A stretch of 40,715 bases of DNA from an uncultured Bacteroidales bacterium (GTDB lineage: Bacteria > Bacteroidota > Bacteroidia > Bacteroidales > F082): positions 1 through 40,715 of the forward strand of contig CAMYXV010000007.1 of NCBI GenBank assembly GCA_947303055.1, read 5' to 3'. Positions within the stretch are counted from its first letter, which is position 1. Every line of letters begins with the position of its first letter. Shown here piece by piece: positions 27,207 through 37,700 of this stretch. The position numbers were made by a program, and so were the translations under genes. Under the pieces are notes generated by a model. It was not told where the DNA came from, searched no databases, and saw nothing but the letters and a program-made list of their open reading frames with translations.

Positions 27207-27240
27207 TTTGTAGAGACGTTGATTATCGCGTCTCTACAAA
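27207..27240. repeat. Palindromic repeat TTTGTAGAGACG ... CGTCTCTACAAA
   Basis: Perfect 12-bp arms 27207-27218 and 27229-27240 with a 10-bp spacer. Confidence 0.85.
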
Positions 27241-27255
27241 CGGGCAAACGAATGG

Positions 27256-27281
27256 AACCACCCTTTCGGGGGTGGTTTTTT
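27256..27281 (+). terminator. Rho-independent terminator
   Basis: AACCACCC (27256-27263) tttcgg GGGTGGTT (27270-27277) followed by T-rich tract. Confidence 0.8.
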
Positions 27282-27310
27282 GTAAAATGTGATTGTGTCG
27301 AAAAATTATG

Positions 27311-27318
27311 TATCTTTG
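27311..27318 (+). promoter_or_regulatory. -7 element TATCTTTG upstream of DUF1599 gene
   Basis: TAnnTTTG consensus, 18 bp before ATG 27337 and downstream of a terminator. Confidence 0.5.
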
Positions 27319-27336
27319 CCGCCAAAGACATAAATC

Positions 27337-27891
27337 ATGCCCAAGAAAGATACAAAAGCCCAATTTCATGCAGTTTTGGCGCAATGCCGCAAGCTGTTTG
27401 TCGACAAGATGAAGGACTACGGCCCGGCTTGGCGCATTTTGCGCACGCCGTCCATCACGGACCAGATTTTTATCAAGGTGAAGAGAATCAGGACGTTGCA
27501 GACGACCGCTGAACAACTTGTGGATGAAGGCATAGAGCCTGAGTTCATCGGCATCGTCAACTATGCAGCGATGGGTATCATCCAGCTGCAACTTGGCGTG
27601 GTCGACCAGCCGGATTTGAGTGCAGAGGAGGCTACCGCCTTGTACGACAAAGTCACCAACGAGGCCTACGAGCTGATGACGCGCAAGAACCACGACTACG
27701 ACGAGGCCTGGCGCGACATGCGTGTCAGTTCCATCACCGACCTCATCATGAGCAAGGTGCTGCGTACCAAGAGCATCGAAGACCATAATGGCAAAACCCT
27801 TGTCTCCGAAGGCCTTGATGCCAACTATTACGATATGATTAATTATGCAGTATTCGCGTTGATATTGCTTAGTGAACAAGATAAGAAATGA
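27337..27891 (+). CDS. DUF1599 domain-containing protein
   Basis: Two tandem copies of a D(Y/H)(G/D).AWR..R..SITD.I..K..R..(T/S) module. Confidence 0.85.
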   Translation: MPKKDTKAQFHAVLAQCRKLFVDKMKDYGPAWRILRTPSITDQIFIKVKRIRTLQTTAEQLVDEGIEPEFIGIVNYAAMGIIQLQLGVVDQPDLSAEEATALYDKVTNEAYELMTRKNHDYDEAWRDMRVSSITDLIMSKVLRTKSIEDHNGKTLVSEGLDANYYDMINYAVFALILLSEQDKK

Positions 27892-29126
27892 GAAAGAGAA
27901 ACGATACGAAACTTCCTTGGATCAGCATTTTGGTGGCATTGGCCTCTGCGGTGGGGATTTATTTCTTGCCGGCCTACCATCTTTGGTTCCTGGCCATTCT
28001 ACTACTTAACCTGCTGGTTGCCTTGGTGTTCAGCAAAAGATATAGTGTTTCGGCTTTAACCGTTTGTCGCCTGTTGGTGGGTGCCTTGTTCATCTTCAGC
28101 AGTTTCACCAAAGGCGTTGACCCCTTGGGCACAAAATACAAAATGCTGGACTATCTTGCCGTCTATGGCATGACCTGGCTGAACGACTTCGCTTTGGTTT
28201 TGGCCATGCTGATGATTTTGGCCGAGTTTATTGTGGGTATTTGCTTGATAACAAAAGTCTTGCCGCGATTGGCGGTGCTCGGTGCAACCTTGTTGATGCT
28301 GTTTTTCACCATTACGACTTTGTTTGATGCTTTGTACGACCTTGTGCCCGACTGCGGCTGCTTCGGCACAGCCATCAAGATGAGCAACTGGCAGACGTTT
28401 TACAAGAACCTCGTCATCGATGCGGTGCTCATTCCGCTGATCATGAATAACAAACAACTGGAAAACAAGCTGGAGAAGGGTGTGCAATGGATTATTGCGA
28501 TTGCATTCGCTTTGGCTTTCCTTGGCTTCGAGATATACAACTATCGCCATCTGCCTGTTGTCGATTTCATGAACTGGAAGGTAGGCAAGCAATTGACGAT
28601 GGAGACGGCGGAAGATAGCAAGGTGTATTTGACCTACAGGAACAAAGCTACTGGTGAGACGCAAGAGTACCTTTCACCGAACTATCCATGGAACGACTCG
28701 GTCTGGATGTCGCAGTGGGAGTTTGTCGACCAAAGGGCGGAAGGTGTCACCAATTTCCTTGGATTCTCCGCTTTGGACATCGATGGCAACGATGTGACGG
28801 AGAACATACTCGCTACCGAGAACCTGTTGATGTTCACTTCTCACGATTTGTCAAAAGTGACTGAAAAAGAATGGGATAAGGTGCGAGAGATCACGGAAGC
28901 CGCTGGGGAACGAGGCTATATAGTGATTTGGGTCGTGGCCAACGAGCCCGAGTATGTGGAAGAGTTGATGAAGAAATACGATTTCCTCTATGAAGTGTAT
29001 TACGCTGATGAGCTGGAAATCAAGCCGATAGTGCGTTCCAATCCTGGCCTCATCTGGTTGGATAATGGTTTGGTAAAGGATAAATGGAGTGCTGTTGACT
29101 TCAAAAAGGTATTGACCGCTTTGTGA
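27888..29126 (+). CDS. BT_3928-like / DoxX-type membrane protein
   Basis: VCRLLVGALFIFSSFTKGVDPLGTKYKMLDYL...; DCGCFGTAIKMSNWQTFYKNLV; ATGA overlap with DUF1599 gene. Confidence 0.8.
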   Translation: MRKRNDTKLPWISILVALASAVGIYFLPAYHLWFLAILLLNLLVALVFSKRYSVSALTVCRLLVGALFIFSSFTKGVDPLGTKYKMLDYLAVYGMTWLNDFALVLAMLMILAEFIVGICLITKVLPRLAVLGATLLMLFFTITTLFDALYDLVPDCGCFGTAIKMSNWQTFYKNLVIDAVLIPLIMNNKQLENKLEKGVQWIIAIAFALAFLGFEIYNYRHLPVVDFMNWKVGKQLTMETAEDSKVYLTYRNKATGETQEYLSPNYPWNDSVWMSQWEFVDQRAEGVTNFLGFSALDIDGNDVTENILATENLLMFTSHDLSKVTEKEWDKVREITEAAGERGYIVIWVVANEPEYVEELMKKYDFLYEVYYADELEIKPIVRSNPGLIWLDNGLVKDKWSAVDFKKVLTAL

Positions 29127-29130
29127 TGCT

Positions 29131-30198
29131 ATGGGTGCCTACGTCATCAGGAAGTTGCTATATGGTATCGCGGTGCTTTGGGGTGTCGCCACTTTGGTGT
29201 TTTTCCTCTTCAACATCCTGCCAGGCGACCCTGCCCAGATGATGCTTGGCCAACGTGCCGACCAGGAGTCGGTGAACGCCATCCGCGAGGAGTTGGGCAT
29301 GAACCAAAGCCTTGGGAAACAGTATGTCGACTATCTCAACGACTTGGCTCCTATTTCGTTTTATGATGTTTCGCAAGGCACGCAAAAGCTGGACAAAATC
29401 GGCCGGTATGCTAAGATTACCACACTCGGTTCGACCGCTGTAGTGCTGAAAGGCCCATATCTGCGTATGTCGTACCAAAGCAAGCGCAAGGTCTCCGACA
29501 TTTTGGGTGAGGCTTTTCCGAATACCTTGCTATTGGCAGCAGTGTCCATCTCCATCGCCATGCTGTTGGGCTTGGTGATAGGCATTCTAACGGCAGTCAT
29601 CAACACCAAGTTTCTTAATAAATTGACGCTTTTCATTACGACCATTGGCATGTCGTTGCCCTCGTTCTTCGCCGCTATCCTTATGGCTTGGATTTTCGGC
29701 TTCTTGTTGGAACACTACACGGGCTTGGGCATGACGGGCAGCCTTTATACCGTTGACGAATACGGCAGGGGAGAGTTCCTCAGTTTGCGCAACCTTATTT
29801 TGCCTGCTCTGACACTAGGTATGCGTCCCTTGGCAGTAGTAACGGAATTGACACGCACCTCCTTGCTGGAGGCCATGACGATGGACTATGTGCGTACGGC
29901 ACGGGCCAAAGGCCTGAAGCCTTGGCGTGTCATCTGTGTCCATGCTTTGCGTAATGCCTTGAACCCCGTGGTGACGGCGGTTTCGGGCTGGTTTGCTTCT
30001 CTGTTGGCGGGCGCAGTCTTCGTGGAGTATGTCTTCGACTGGAAAGGTATCGGTGTGGTGGTGGTCGACGCGTTGGATAAATACGATTTCCCGGTCATCA
30101 TGGGCGCGGTACTGCTCATTGCGGTCATGTTGATTATCGTCAATATCGTGGTGGACATCATCTATGGGATTATTGACCCGAGGGTGAGGATTAGTTAG
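29131..30198 (+). CDS. ABC transporter permease (DppB/OppB-like)
   Basis: VATLVFFLFNILPGDPAQMMLGQRAD; LTRTSLLEAMTMDYVRTARAKGLKPWRVICVHALRNALNPVVT (EAA loop). Confidence 0.9.
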   Translation: MGAYVIRKLLYGIAVLWGVATLVFFLFNILPGDPAQMMLGQRADQESVNAIREELGMNQSLGKQYVDYLNDLAPISFYDVSQGTQKLDKIGRYAKITTLGSTAVVLKGPYLRMSYQSKRKVSDILGEAFPNTLLLAAVSISIAMLLGLVIGILTAVINTKFLNKLTLFITTIGMSLPSFFAAILMAWIFGFLLEHYTGLGMTGSLYTVDEYGRGEFLSLRNLILPALTLGMRPLAVVTELTRTSLLEAMTMDYVRTARAKGLKPWRVICVHALRNALNPVVTAVSGWFASLLAGAVFVEYVFDWKGIGVVVVDALDKYDFPVIMGAVLLIAVMLIIVNIVVDIIYGIIDPRVRIS

Positions 30199-30282
30199 GA
30201 GTTGAGTGGTTTGAGTTATGAGGTGAGGATGGGAGTTGTTCAGTAATAACCATGAAAACAATATTTTAAAAATTTGAATATT

Positions 30283-31203
30283 ATGAAGTTAATGAAAAAC
30301 ACACTAATGCTATTAGCAATGCTTCTGCTTGCCAATGTCATGTCAGCGCAAACGGGTAAGGATTTCGATCCGTATTTCGGTTATCAAAAAACGAAGGACG
30401 GACTTTATTATAAGTTCTACACGTGTGGTGAGGGTGCTCAGCCTCAAATTGCTGATTTAGTGGAAGTCAACCTCAGTTGTACGGTGGATGATACAGTAGT
30501 AATCGTACCGAGCATGGAAAACACGATGCAAATGATTGCTTCACAATTTGCTGGTGACCTGTTTGAGGGTTTGGCCATGATGCATGTTGGCGATTCCGCC
30601 TCTTTCATCGTCAACATTGACTCTACTTTCATCAAGTTGTTCGGTCAGCCAGCCTTGCCTGAAGAGTTCAATTCGACAGACGTGATGCGCTTTGAGGTGC
30701 GATTGAACGACTGCTATCCGGAAAGTGAGTATACGTTGCGCTTTAATGCAAAACTAAAGAAAGAAACGGAAAAAAGAGTTGCCCAAATGAAAGCTGACTA
30801 CCCGAATGAAACCAATATTGCCGCCCAACAGCTCGCGGAATACCTTGCAAATAATAATATCAAGGTGGAACCGACAAAGTCGGGACTATATTATGTGAGA
30901 ACGCAGGAAGGCAATGGCGAGAGACCTTCGGTTGGACAACAGGTAATGGTGCATTATATCGGCAAACTGCTCGATGGTACGGTGTTCGATTCGTCCTATG
31001 ATAGAGGCAAGCCGATTGACATAACCATTGGTGTGGGGCAGGTCATTCCTGGCTGGGATGAAGGCATTTTATTGATGTCGAAAGGCGAGAAGGGCGTGCT
31101 CTATATTCCTTATTATCTCGGTTACGGAGACCGTGCCGCAGGTGATGACATAACTCCATTCTCTAACTTGATATTTGAAGTAGAACTTGTTGATTTTCAG
31201 TAA
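30283..31203 (+). CDS. FKBP-type peptidyl-prolyl cis-trans isomerase
   Basis: VMVHYIGKLLDGTVFDSSYDRGKPIDITIGVGQVIPGWDEGILLMSKGEKGVLYIPYYLGYGDRAAGDDITPFSNLIFEVELVD; signal peptide. Confidence 0.93.
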   Translation: MKLMKNTLMLLAMLLLANVMSAQTGKDFDPYFGYQKTKDGLYYKFYTCGEGAQPQIADLVEVNLSCTVDDTVVIVPSMENTMQMIASQFAGDLFEGLAMMHVGDSASFIVNIDSTFIKLFGQPALPEEFNSTDVMRFEVRLNDCYPESEYTLRFNAKLKKETEKRVAQMKADYPNETNIAAQQLAEYLANNNIKVEPTKSGLYYVRTQEGNGERPSVGQQVMVHYIGKLLDGTVFDSSYDRGKPIDITIGVGQVIPGWDEGILLMSKGEKGVLYIPYYLGYGDRAAGDDITPFSNLIFEVELVDFQ

Positions 31204-31296
31204 ACGATAAACTATTGTTTGTCCATGCGCATTGTTTGCACTATTAGGTGATTGTTCTTTGCTGAAAACACCCAAAAAGATAAGATAGCACACAGA

Positions 31297-32052
31297 ATGC
31301 AGAAAATCGGAAAATACGAATTCATGGCAGAGCCGTTCCACTGCGACTTCTCAGGACGGATGTTTCTGGGACATTTGGGCAACCAGATGCTTAATGCCGC
31401 GGATTTCCATTCCACTGATCGTGGCTTCGGGATGAAATACCTGATGACCATCAACCGCTCTTGGGTGTTGTCGCGGCTGGCCATTGAAATGGACGAGATG
31501 CCTTCGCAATATGACCATTTCATTATTGAGACTTGGGTGGAAAGTGCTATGCGTTTCTTCACCAGCCGTAATTTCTGCGTGTCGGACGGCAATGGCCGCA
31601 TATACGGTTATGGTCGCTCCATTTGGGCGATGATCGACACAGAGACGCGACAACCCACCGACATCTATTCCATTGACAATGGCGCCATCAAGAATTGGAT
31701 TGTGGACGACAAACCATGCCCTATCGAAAAGGGCGGTCGCGTAAAGATGTCGGAAAATGTTGAATTAGTCAGAACCTTGGGTGTCAACTACAATGATGTT
31801 GACCTCAATGGGCATGTCAACTCGGTGAAATACATAGAACACGTACTTGACCTCTGGGACATTGACTGGTATCGCAATCATCAACTGAAACGCTTTGAGA
31901 TTGCCTACGTTGCCGAGGCCCACCAAGGTGACCTGCTGAAATTCTATCAAGAGCAAATCGCTGAGAATGAGTATTGTGTGCGTTTGGTCAAGACGGAAAT
32001 CCAGACGGGAAATCAAGTTGAGGTTTGTCGCTGCAAGTTGCTTTTTATTTAA
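31297..32052 (+). CDS. Acyl-ACP thioesterase family protein
   Basis: MQKIGKYEFMAEPFHCDFSGRMFLGHLGNQMLNAADFHSTDRGFGM...; VNYNDVDLNGHVNSVKYIEHVLDLW. Preferred start 31297. Confidence 0.88.
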   Translation: MQKIGKYEFMAEPFHCDFSGRMFLGHLGNQMLNAADFHSTDRGFGMKYLMTINRSWVLSRLAIEMDEMPSQYDHFIIETWVESAMRFFTSRNFCVSDGNGRIYGYGRSIWAMIDTETRQPTDIYSIDNGAIKNWIVDDKPCPIEKGGRVKMSENVELVRTLGVNYNDVDLNGHVNSVKYIEHVLDLWDIDWYRNHQLKRFEIAYVAEAHQGDLLKFYQEQIAENEYCVRLVKTEIQTGNQVEVCRCKLLFI

Positions 32053-32066
32053 TAATTGAAAACGCC

Positions 32067-33026
32067 ATGAAAAAGCTGCTCTTCCTCATCATGATGCTGC
32101 TTGTGCTGCCGCTGACTTCATCTGCGCAGTTAATGGCATGTCGCGGCTTCGTTGAGGAGGGGTATGACTTTTGGCTTTATCTCCCAGATAGTTATGAGAA
32201 AGCTGAGGAGTTGCCATTGGTGATGTTTTTGCATGGGAAGAGCCTGAGTGGCGATTCGTTGGAAATGGTACTGCAATATGGTAGCATCCATGCCTTGTTC
32301 AAAGGGAGAGCCATCAATGCGATAGTGGTCGCGCCTCAAGCGCAGACTGCATGGGAACCGCAGCGTGTGATGGCCTTGTATGATTGGCTTGATGACCATT
32401 ACAAGGTGGACACCAATCGCTTCTATGTGCTTGGTATGAGCATGGGGGGATATGGAACCTTGGATGTGGCGACACAGTATCCAGACCGTGTGGCGGCAGC
32501 CATGGCGATGTGTGGTGGGGCAACGGGGAAAGAACTGTGCGGCTTGTCTACCTTGCCGCTTTGGATTATCCATGGCACGTCAGATAAATCGGTATCGGTG
32601 AAGTGTTCCGACCGTGTGGTCGACTCCATACGCTCCTGCGGCGACACTACAAGGTTGATATATGATCGTCTTGATGGCGTAAACCATTCTCGTCTGGCTC
32701 GTGTGTTTTATCTCAAGCAGACTTACGATTGGCTGTTTTCCCATTCCCTAAAGGACAAAGGTCGTCCAGTCAATAGGTCATATTCTATATCGACGGACTT
32801 GTTGGATGCTGCGTATGATGGTATGGACGAAAAGTTCACCGTAAATATCGTTGAAGCGGTCTATCCGAAACTCAGGGAGAGAAAGAAGTATTATGTGGTC
32901 AAGAAAGGTGACACACTGGCTTCTATCGCGGTGGAGAACTATACGACGGTCTCCATTTTGTGCAAACTCAATAAGTTTAAGAAAACCACCAAACTTTGGA
33001 AAGGCAGAAAGATTCGGGTGAAATAA
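32067..33026 (+). CDS. Secreted alpha/beta hydrolase (esterase-like) with C-terminal LysM
   Basis: Signal MKKLLFLIMMLLVLPLTSSAQ; LPLVMFLHGKS; VLGMSMGGYGT; IIHGTSDKSV; C-terminal KKYYVVKKGDTLASIAVENYTTVSILCKLNKFKKTTKLWKGRKIRVK. Confidence 0.85.
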   Translation: MKKLLFLIMMLLVLPLTSSAQLMACRGFVEEGYDFWLYLPDSYEKAEELPLVMFLHGKSLSGDSLEMVLQYGSIHALFKGRAINAIVVAPQAQTAWEPQRVMALYDWLDDHYKVDTNRFYVLGMSMGGYGTLDVATQYPDRVAAAMAMCGGATGKELCGLSTLPLWIIHGTSDKSVSVKCSDRVVDSIRSCGDTTRLIYDRLDGVNHSRLARVFYLKQTYDWLFSHSLKDKGRPVNRSYSISTDLLDAAYDGMDEKFTVNIVEAVYPKLRERKKYYVVKKGDTLASIAVENYTTVSILCKLNKFKKTTKLWKGRKIRVK

Positions 33027-33150
33027 AACCGGTTTTTATTTGTAGGTGTCGCCGAAATTGCCTTATTTTGCACAAACCTTGAAATCAAGACGATAATCTT
33101 GAAATAAAATCTTAAATCTTTGAATTTTAAATCTTTAAATTGAGAATACT

Positions 33151-33930
33151 ATGAGAAACAAAATCGTAGCCGGAAACTGGAAAATGAACCTCACTTTCGA
33201 TGAGGCTGAAGAATTGGTCGACGAAATCCTTGACCGCCTTGACGAACAAGATGAACTGAATTGTGAAGTCATCATTTGTCCGCCGTTTCCTTACCTTGAG
33301 ATGCTTACGGATTATGAGTTTGACGAACAGCGTTTCAATGTGGGCGCGCAGAATTGCAGCTCCTATGAGAAGGGGGCTTACACGGGCGAAGTGTCGGCCA
33401 AGATGCTGAAATCCATAGACGTGGACTATTGCATCGTCGGTCACAGCGAAAGGAGAAAATACTTTGGTGAAACCAATGAAGTGCTTGCCGAGAAGATTAA
33501 CCGCCTGATTGAGAACAATATGTCGCCTATCTATTGTGTGGGTGAGGTACTGGAAGAACGCGAAGCAGGCCGTCATTTTGAGGTCGTCAAGGAACAATTG
33601 GAGAAAGGCCTGTTCCACCTCGACGGAGATGCCATCTACGACACCATTATTGCTTACGAACCCGTTTGGGCCATTGGTACAGGCAAGACCGCCACGCCCG
33701 AGCAGGCGCAAGAGATGCATGCCTACATCCGCTCATTGATTAAGGAACACTATGACGAAGCTACGGCTGACGACATCCGCATCCTTTACGGCGGCAGCTG
33801 CAATGCCAAGAATGCTACCGAGCTGTTCTCGCAGCCTGATGTCGACGGCGGCCTTATCGGTGGCGCTTCGCTCAAGGCAGAGGACTTCGTCTCCATCTGC
33901 AACCAAGCCTCACACATCGGCGAAGAGTGA
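33151..33930 (+). CDS. tpiA: Triosephosphate isomerase
   Basis: RNKIVAGNWKMN; VGHSERRKYFGETNE; AYEPVWAIGTGKTATPEQAQE; ILYGGSCNAKN. Confidence 0.98.
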   Translation: MRNKIVAGNWKMNLTFDEAEELVDEILDRLDEQDELNCEVIICPPFPYLEMLTDYEFDEQRFNVGAQNCSSYEKGAYTGEVSAKMLKSIDVDYCIVGHSERRKYFGETNEVLAEKINRLIENNMSPIYCVGEVLEEREAGRHFEVVKEQLEKGLFHLDGDAIYDTIIAYEPVWAIGTGKTATPEQAQEMHAYIRSLIKEHYDEATADDIRILYGGSCNAKNATELFSQPDVDGGLIGGASLKAEDFVSICNQASHIGEE

Positions 33931-34757
33931 TGAAGACCTTTGAATACACTTTTACTGCTCCGTCATCTGACATCCAGCATGACATGCTGACCACGATGCT
34001 GGCTGAGATGGGCTTTGACTCTTTCATGGATGAGGAACATGCATTGAAGGCCTATTGCTCAGGTGAATGCCGCGATGATTTGGCGGTGGAGCATCTTCTG
34101 CTTGACCCCGCTTTTACGGATGTTCACTTGTTGAATGTGGAAGAGATGCCCGACAAGGACTGGAACGAGCTTTGGGAGGCTTCCTATCAGCCCGTGGTGG
34201 TCAATGAGCGTTGCCGCGTGCGTGCACCTTTTCATGAGCCTGACCCGAGTTTCGAGTTCGACCTTGTCATTGAGCCTAAGATGTCGTTTGGTACAGCGAA
34301 TCATGAGACAACAGCGCAAATCATTCAGTTGATGTTGGAGACCGACTTCAAAGCAAAAGAGGTGCTTGACATGGGTAGCGGTACTGCTGTGTTGGCCATA
34401 CTTGCCAAGAAACTTGGTGCAGCTCGTACTGTAGCCATTGACAATGATGAGTGGGCGTATCGTAATGCATTCACTAACTGTGAGTTGAACGGCATCTCCG
34501 ACATTGAAATCGTGCTTGGTGACGCTTTGTCAATAAAAGGGCGTTACGATGTGGTGCTGGCTAACATCAATCGTAACATCCTTTTACGCGACATGCATTA
34601 CTATGTGGAGGCCATGAACCCGAATGCTCACATCTTTTTCAGTGGCTTTTACACCGAGGATTTGTCGAGCATCCGTGAAGAGGCCGAACGCCTTGGCTTG
34701 CACTATTGCCGCCACTTGAGTCGCAACAACTGGGTGGCTGCTGAGTTTTGTAAATAA
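33930..34757 (+). CDS. prmA: Ribosomal protein L11 methyltransferase
   Basis: PKMSFGTANHETTAQIIQLML; VLDMGSGTAVLAILAKKLGA; NINRNILL; ATG overlaps tpiA stop. Confidence 0.93.
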   Translation: MKTFEYTFTAPSSDIQHDMLTTMLAEMGFDSFMDEEHALKAYCSGECRDDLAVEHLLLDPAFTDVHLLNVEEMPDKDWNELWEASYQPVVVNERCRVRAPFHEPDPSFEFDLVIEPKMSFGTANHETTAQIIQLMLETDFKAKEVLDMGSGTAVLAILAKKLGAARTVAIDNDEWAYRNAFTNCELNGISDIEIVLGDALSIKGRYDVVLANINRNILLRDMHYYVEAMNPNAHIFFSGFYTEDLSSIREEAERLGLHYCRHLSRNNWVAAEFCK

Positions 34758-34781
34758 TTGTTATATAACCGATTAGAAGGA

Positions 34782-37700
34782 ATGAAAAAAGGAATCCTTA
34801 TTGCCGTTTGTACGCTCTGTTTAGGTGTCGCTTCGACTTTTGCGCAGGCGTTTTTTCCTGCCGAAAAGAATGCCTTTTATGACCAATTGTCTGCCTACTT
34901 GAACTCCTCAACCTCGAAACAGGACCGTGACGAGGCAGCTGTGATGATGCAGAATTTCCGAGGAGTTTGGGATAGCTATTACGACAATCAGGAAGCTGGA
35001 ATGGTCATGCGGCTTTGCGAATTGCTGCACGCCAAAAGTGGGGGCAAGGCCTATGCCAACATCTTCAATTACATTGAGGTCGTGCAAAGGATTCCTACCG
35101 CGGGGTTGACGCACAAGGATGTGAACAACTGGCTGAGTTTTACGGATGCCAAGACGCAAAAATCGTTGAATGGTGTGGACAAGTATCTGTCTTCGTGCCA
35201 TAACATCTTTGTTGACAAGGTTTTATCGGCAAAAGGCAATTCTAAATGGACATTACGTGATGCCTTATGGAGTTTCCCCTCTACGGAAAAGTTTGAACTG
35301 TCCGTCGAAGGCACTTTGGCGTTGGTGTCGCAAAACGACGAGTCGGTGCTCAAAAATACCAAGGGCGTGTATTACTTGGACGGCAACCGTTGGGAGGGCA
35401 TGGGCGGCACCGCCGATTGGTCGCGTTTTGACATTTCTCCTGAAAAGGTCTATGTTACGTTGCCCGATTTTTATGAACTTGACATGAGCCGTTCAGAATA
35501 TGCCATTGATTCGGTAGTTTTTCACGAACGCGTTCATTTCGATCAGGATATTCTTTGCCGCTATGAGGATAAGGTTTTGGTGAACACGCCCGATGAAAAG
35601 ACGATGTTCCCTCGAGTGAAGTCGTATCGGTCCGATTATGCTATTCCCGACTTCATGCGAAACATCGATTTTGAAGGCGGCATCGGCATGATGGGCAATC
35701 AGGTGGAAGTGTTTGGCGGCGTGCGGAATAAGGCAGTTTTCCGTTTCCGTCAAGGGGGAAGGGAAGTGGTCAGAGTGCAAGCTAAGCGCTTGACGATGTC
35801 AATGGACGAGTTGCTAGTGTCCGATCATGCAGCCATGCGCCTTTATCTGATTGACTCGTTGGGCACCGGAATGGATTCCCTCTATCACAATGGTTTGGGC
35901 TTCCGTTACGACAACAAGACCAGAAAGATGATGATTTACCGTTCCGAAAAAGACTTCGGCGACGGGCCTTTCCATGATTATTATCACGGTCTTGACATCT
36001 TCTTGGAGGCCATGTATTGGGATATCGATGGCAACCAAGTGGATTTCAGAAGGATGGAAGGCGTCAATCCGGTAAGTGAAGGTGATGTGGTGTCGGTGAA
36101 TTATTTCCGTCACGAAGATTTCAAGCGGTTGCAAGGATATGACGCTGCACATCCCATGATTCGCATCGAGAAGTTCCTGAAGGGTTTCGACAATGTGGAC
36201 CGACAGGTGAAGTTTGCCGTGGGCGACTTGGCTTCTTATCTGGGTTATCCTATCGAGCAGGTGATTTCGCTCATGCTCCGACTGCAAGCCGAAGGCTATG
36301 TGGAATATGATACTGAAACCAAATGGGCCGTAGCCCTCCCGCGTTTCTTCGATGTAGTGGATTCCTTCCGCGAGACGATTGACTACGATATCATCAAGTT
36401 GCATACGGTCACGACAAACCGTCAACCTAATATTCGTATTGACTTGAATACTAGTGATTTGCTTGTGTATGGCATCACGAGTCAGATTGATGGTTTTGAT
36501 GGTCCGGCCATTTCGCTGAGCGACCGCAAACGAGTGGTCATCGTGCCCGATTTGGGCCGTGTTACCTTCACAAAAAATCAGAATTTCACATTTTCTGGCG
36601 GAATCTTGGCGGGAATGTTCGAATTCTTCACTAAAGACAGCGAGTTCAATTATGAAGACTTCTCCATCAAAATGGAAAAGGTGGATTCGCTGCGTTTTTA
36701 TGCTCGTCACGACAACCATATCATCCCTGTCGATGGTACTTTGGAGAAGTTGAAGGGACGTTTGGATATTGACCATGGCGACAACAAGGCAAGCCGTTAT
36801 GAGACCCCTGATTATCCAATCTTCCACAGCGATGCAGAAGGTTTTAAGTTCTATAGAAAAATCAATGGAGGTGTGTTCAATCCAGGTAGCGTCGATTCGG
36901 TGATGACTGCCGAGGACTTGGATGGCAAGTTCTATTACAGCGTGTATCCTTTTGTCATTGATAGTTTGAACGACCTCACAATGAAAAAAGTGCGTTTCGA
37001 TGGCGAGTTGGTCTCGGGCGGCATCATGCCCAACATCGAGCAGCCGCTGGTGGTCATGGACGATTATTCATTGGGCTTTGTTCACCAAATTGGAGAAGAC
37101 GAAACAGCATCCTATCCTTTGTATGGCGATTTAGGCCGGTTCCACAACAAAGTCTTCCTCTCGGGAAGCGGCTTCTTTGGCGAAGGTATGCTTGACTATC
37201 AGACCGCTGAATTCAAATCCGATCAGTTTATGTTCTATTTGGACTCAGTCACAGCCATCACCAATCATTTCAAGATGGTGCCTTTAGAGGATGGCACGGG
37301 TTTCCCCATGGCTTCGGCTGATGCACTTCGGCTGAAATGGGACATTCAGAAACCTGAATTGACCACGGAGACCATCGACAAACCCATCTGCATGTATGGC
37401 GACACCTACTTCTCGGGCAAGACGGCCCTTTCACCCGATGGTTATTCGGCTGACGGTAAGTTGCGCTTTGGCCTGACTGAGTTCGATTCCGACCATTTCG
37501 CTTTGGATGCCACGACTTTTGTGGCTGATTCGGCCAATTTCCTTTTGTATTCCGCCGACACAGCTAACATTGCTTTTGCAGCGACCAACTACCGTGCCAA
37601 TGTCGACTTTGATGCACAAAAGGTGAAATACGACTATCTCGACCAGAATAGTAACCTCGACTTCCCGATGAACCAATACATCTGTTCTTTGAAGGAAGCC

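Noticed and set aside
24918-27310. Complete DGR cassette (RT + TR + VR) in the window
   Set aside because: No reverse transcriptase-like ORF and no second copy of the VR segment found; only a candidate VR/target can be supported.
27219-27512. 97-aa + strand ORF spanning the palindrome and the DUF1599 start
   Set aside because: Out of frame with the conserved DUF1599 gene; translation of repeat sequence.
30198-30250. Purine-rich GAGTTGAG-like stretch after the ABC permease
   Set aside because: Low complexity, no stable hairpin or recognised element.
33085-33150. AT-rich repeats (TTAAATCTTT direct repeats, CTTGAAATCAAG palindrome) upstream of tpiA
   Set aside because: Short, low-complexity AT-rich leader typical of Bacteroidota; no convincing regulatory structure.
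35814-36827. 337-aa minus-strand ORF within the giant secreted protein gene
   Set aside because: Antisense shadow; no start-site, promoter or domain support.
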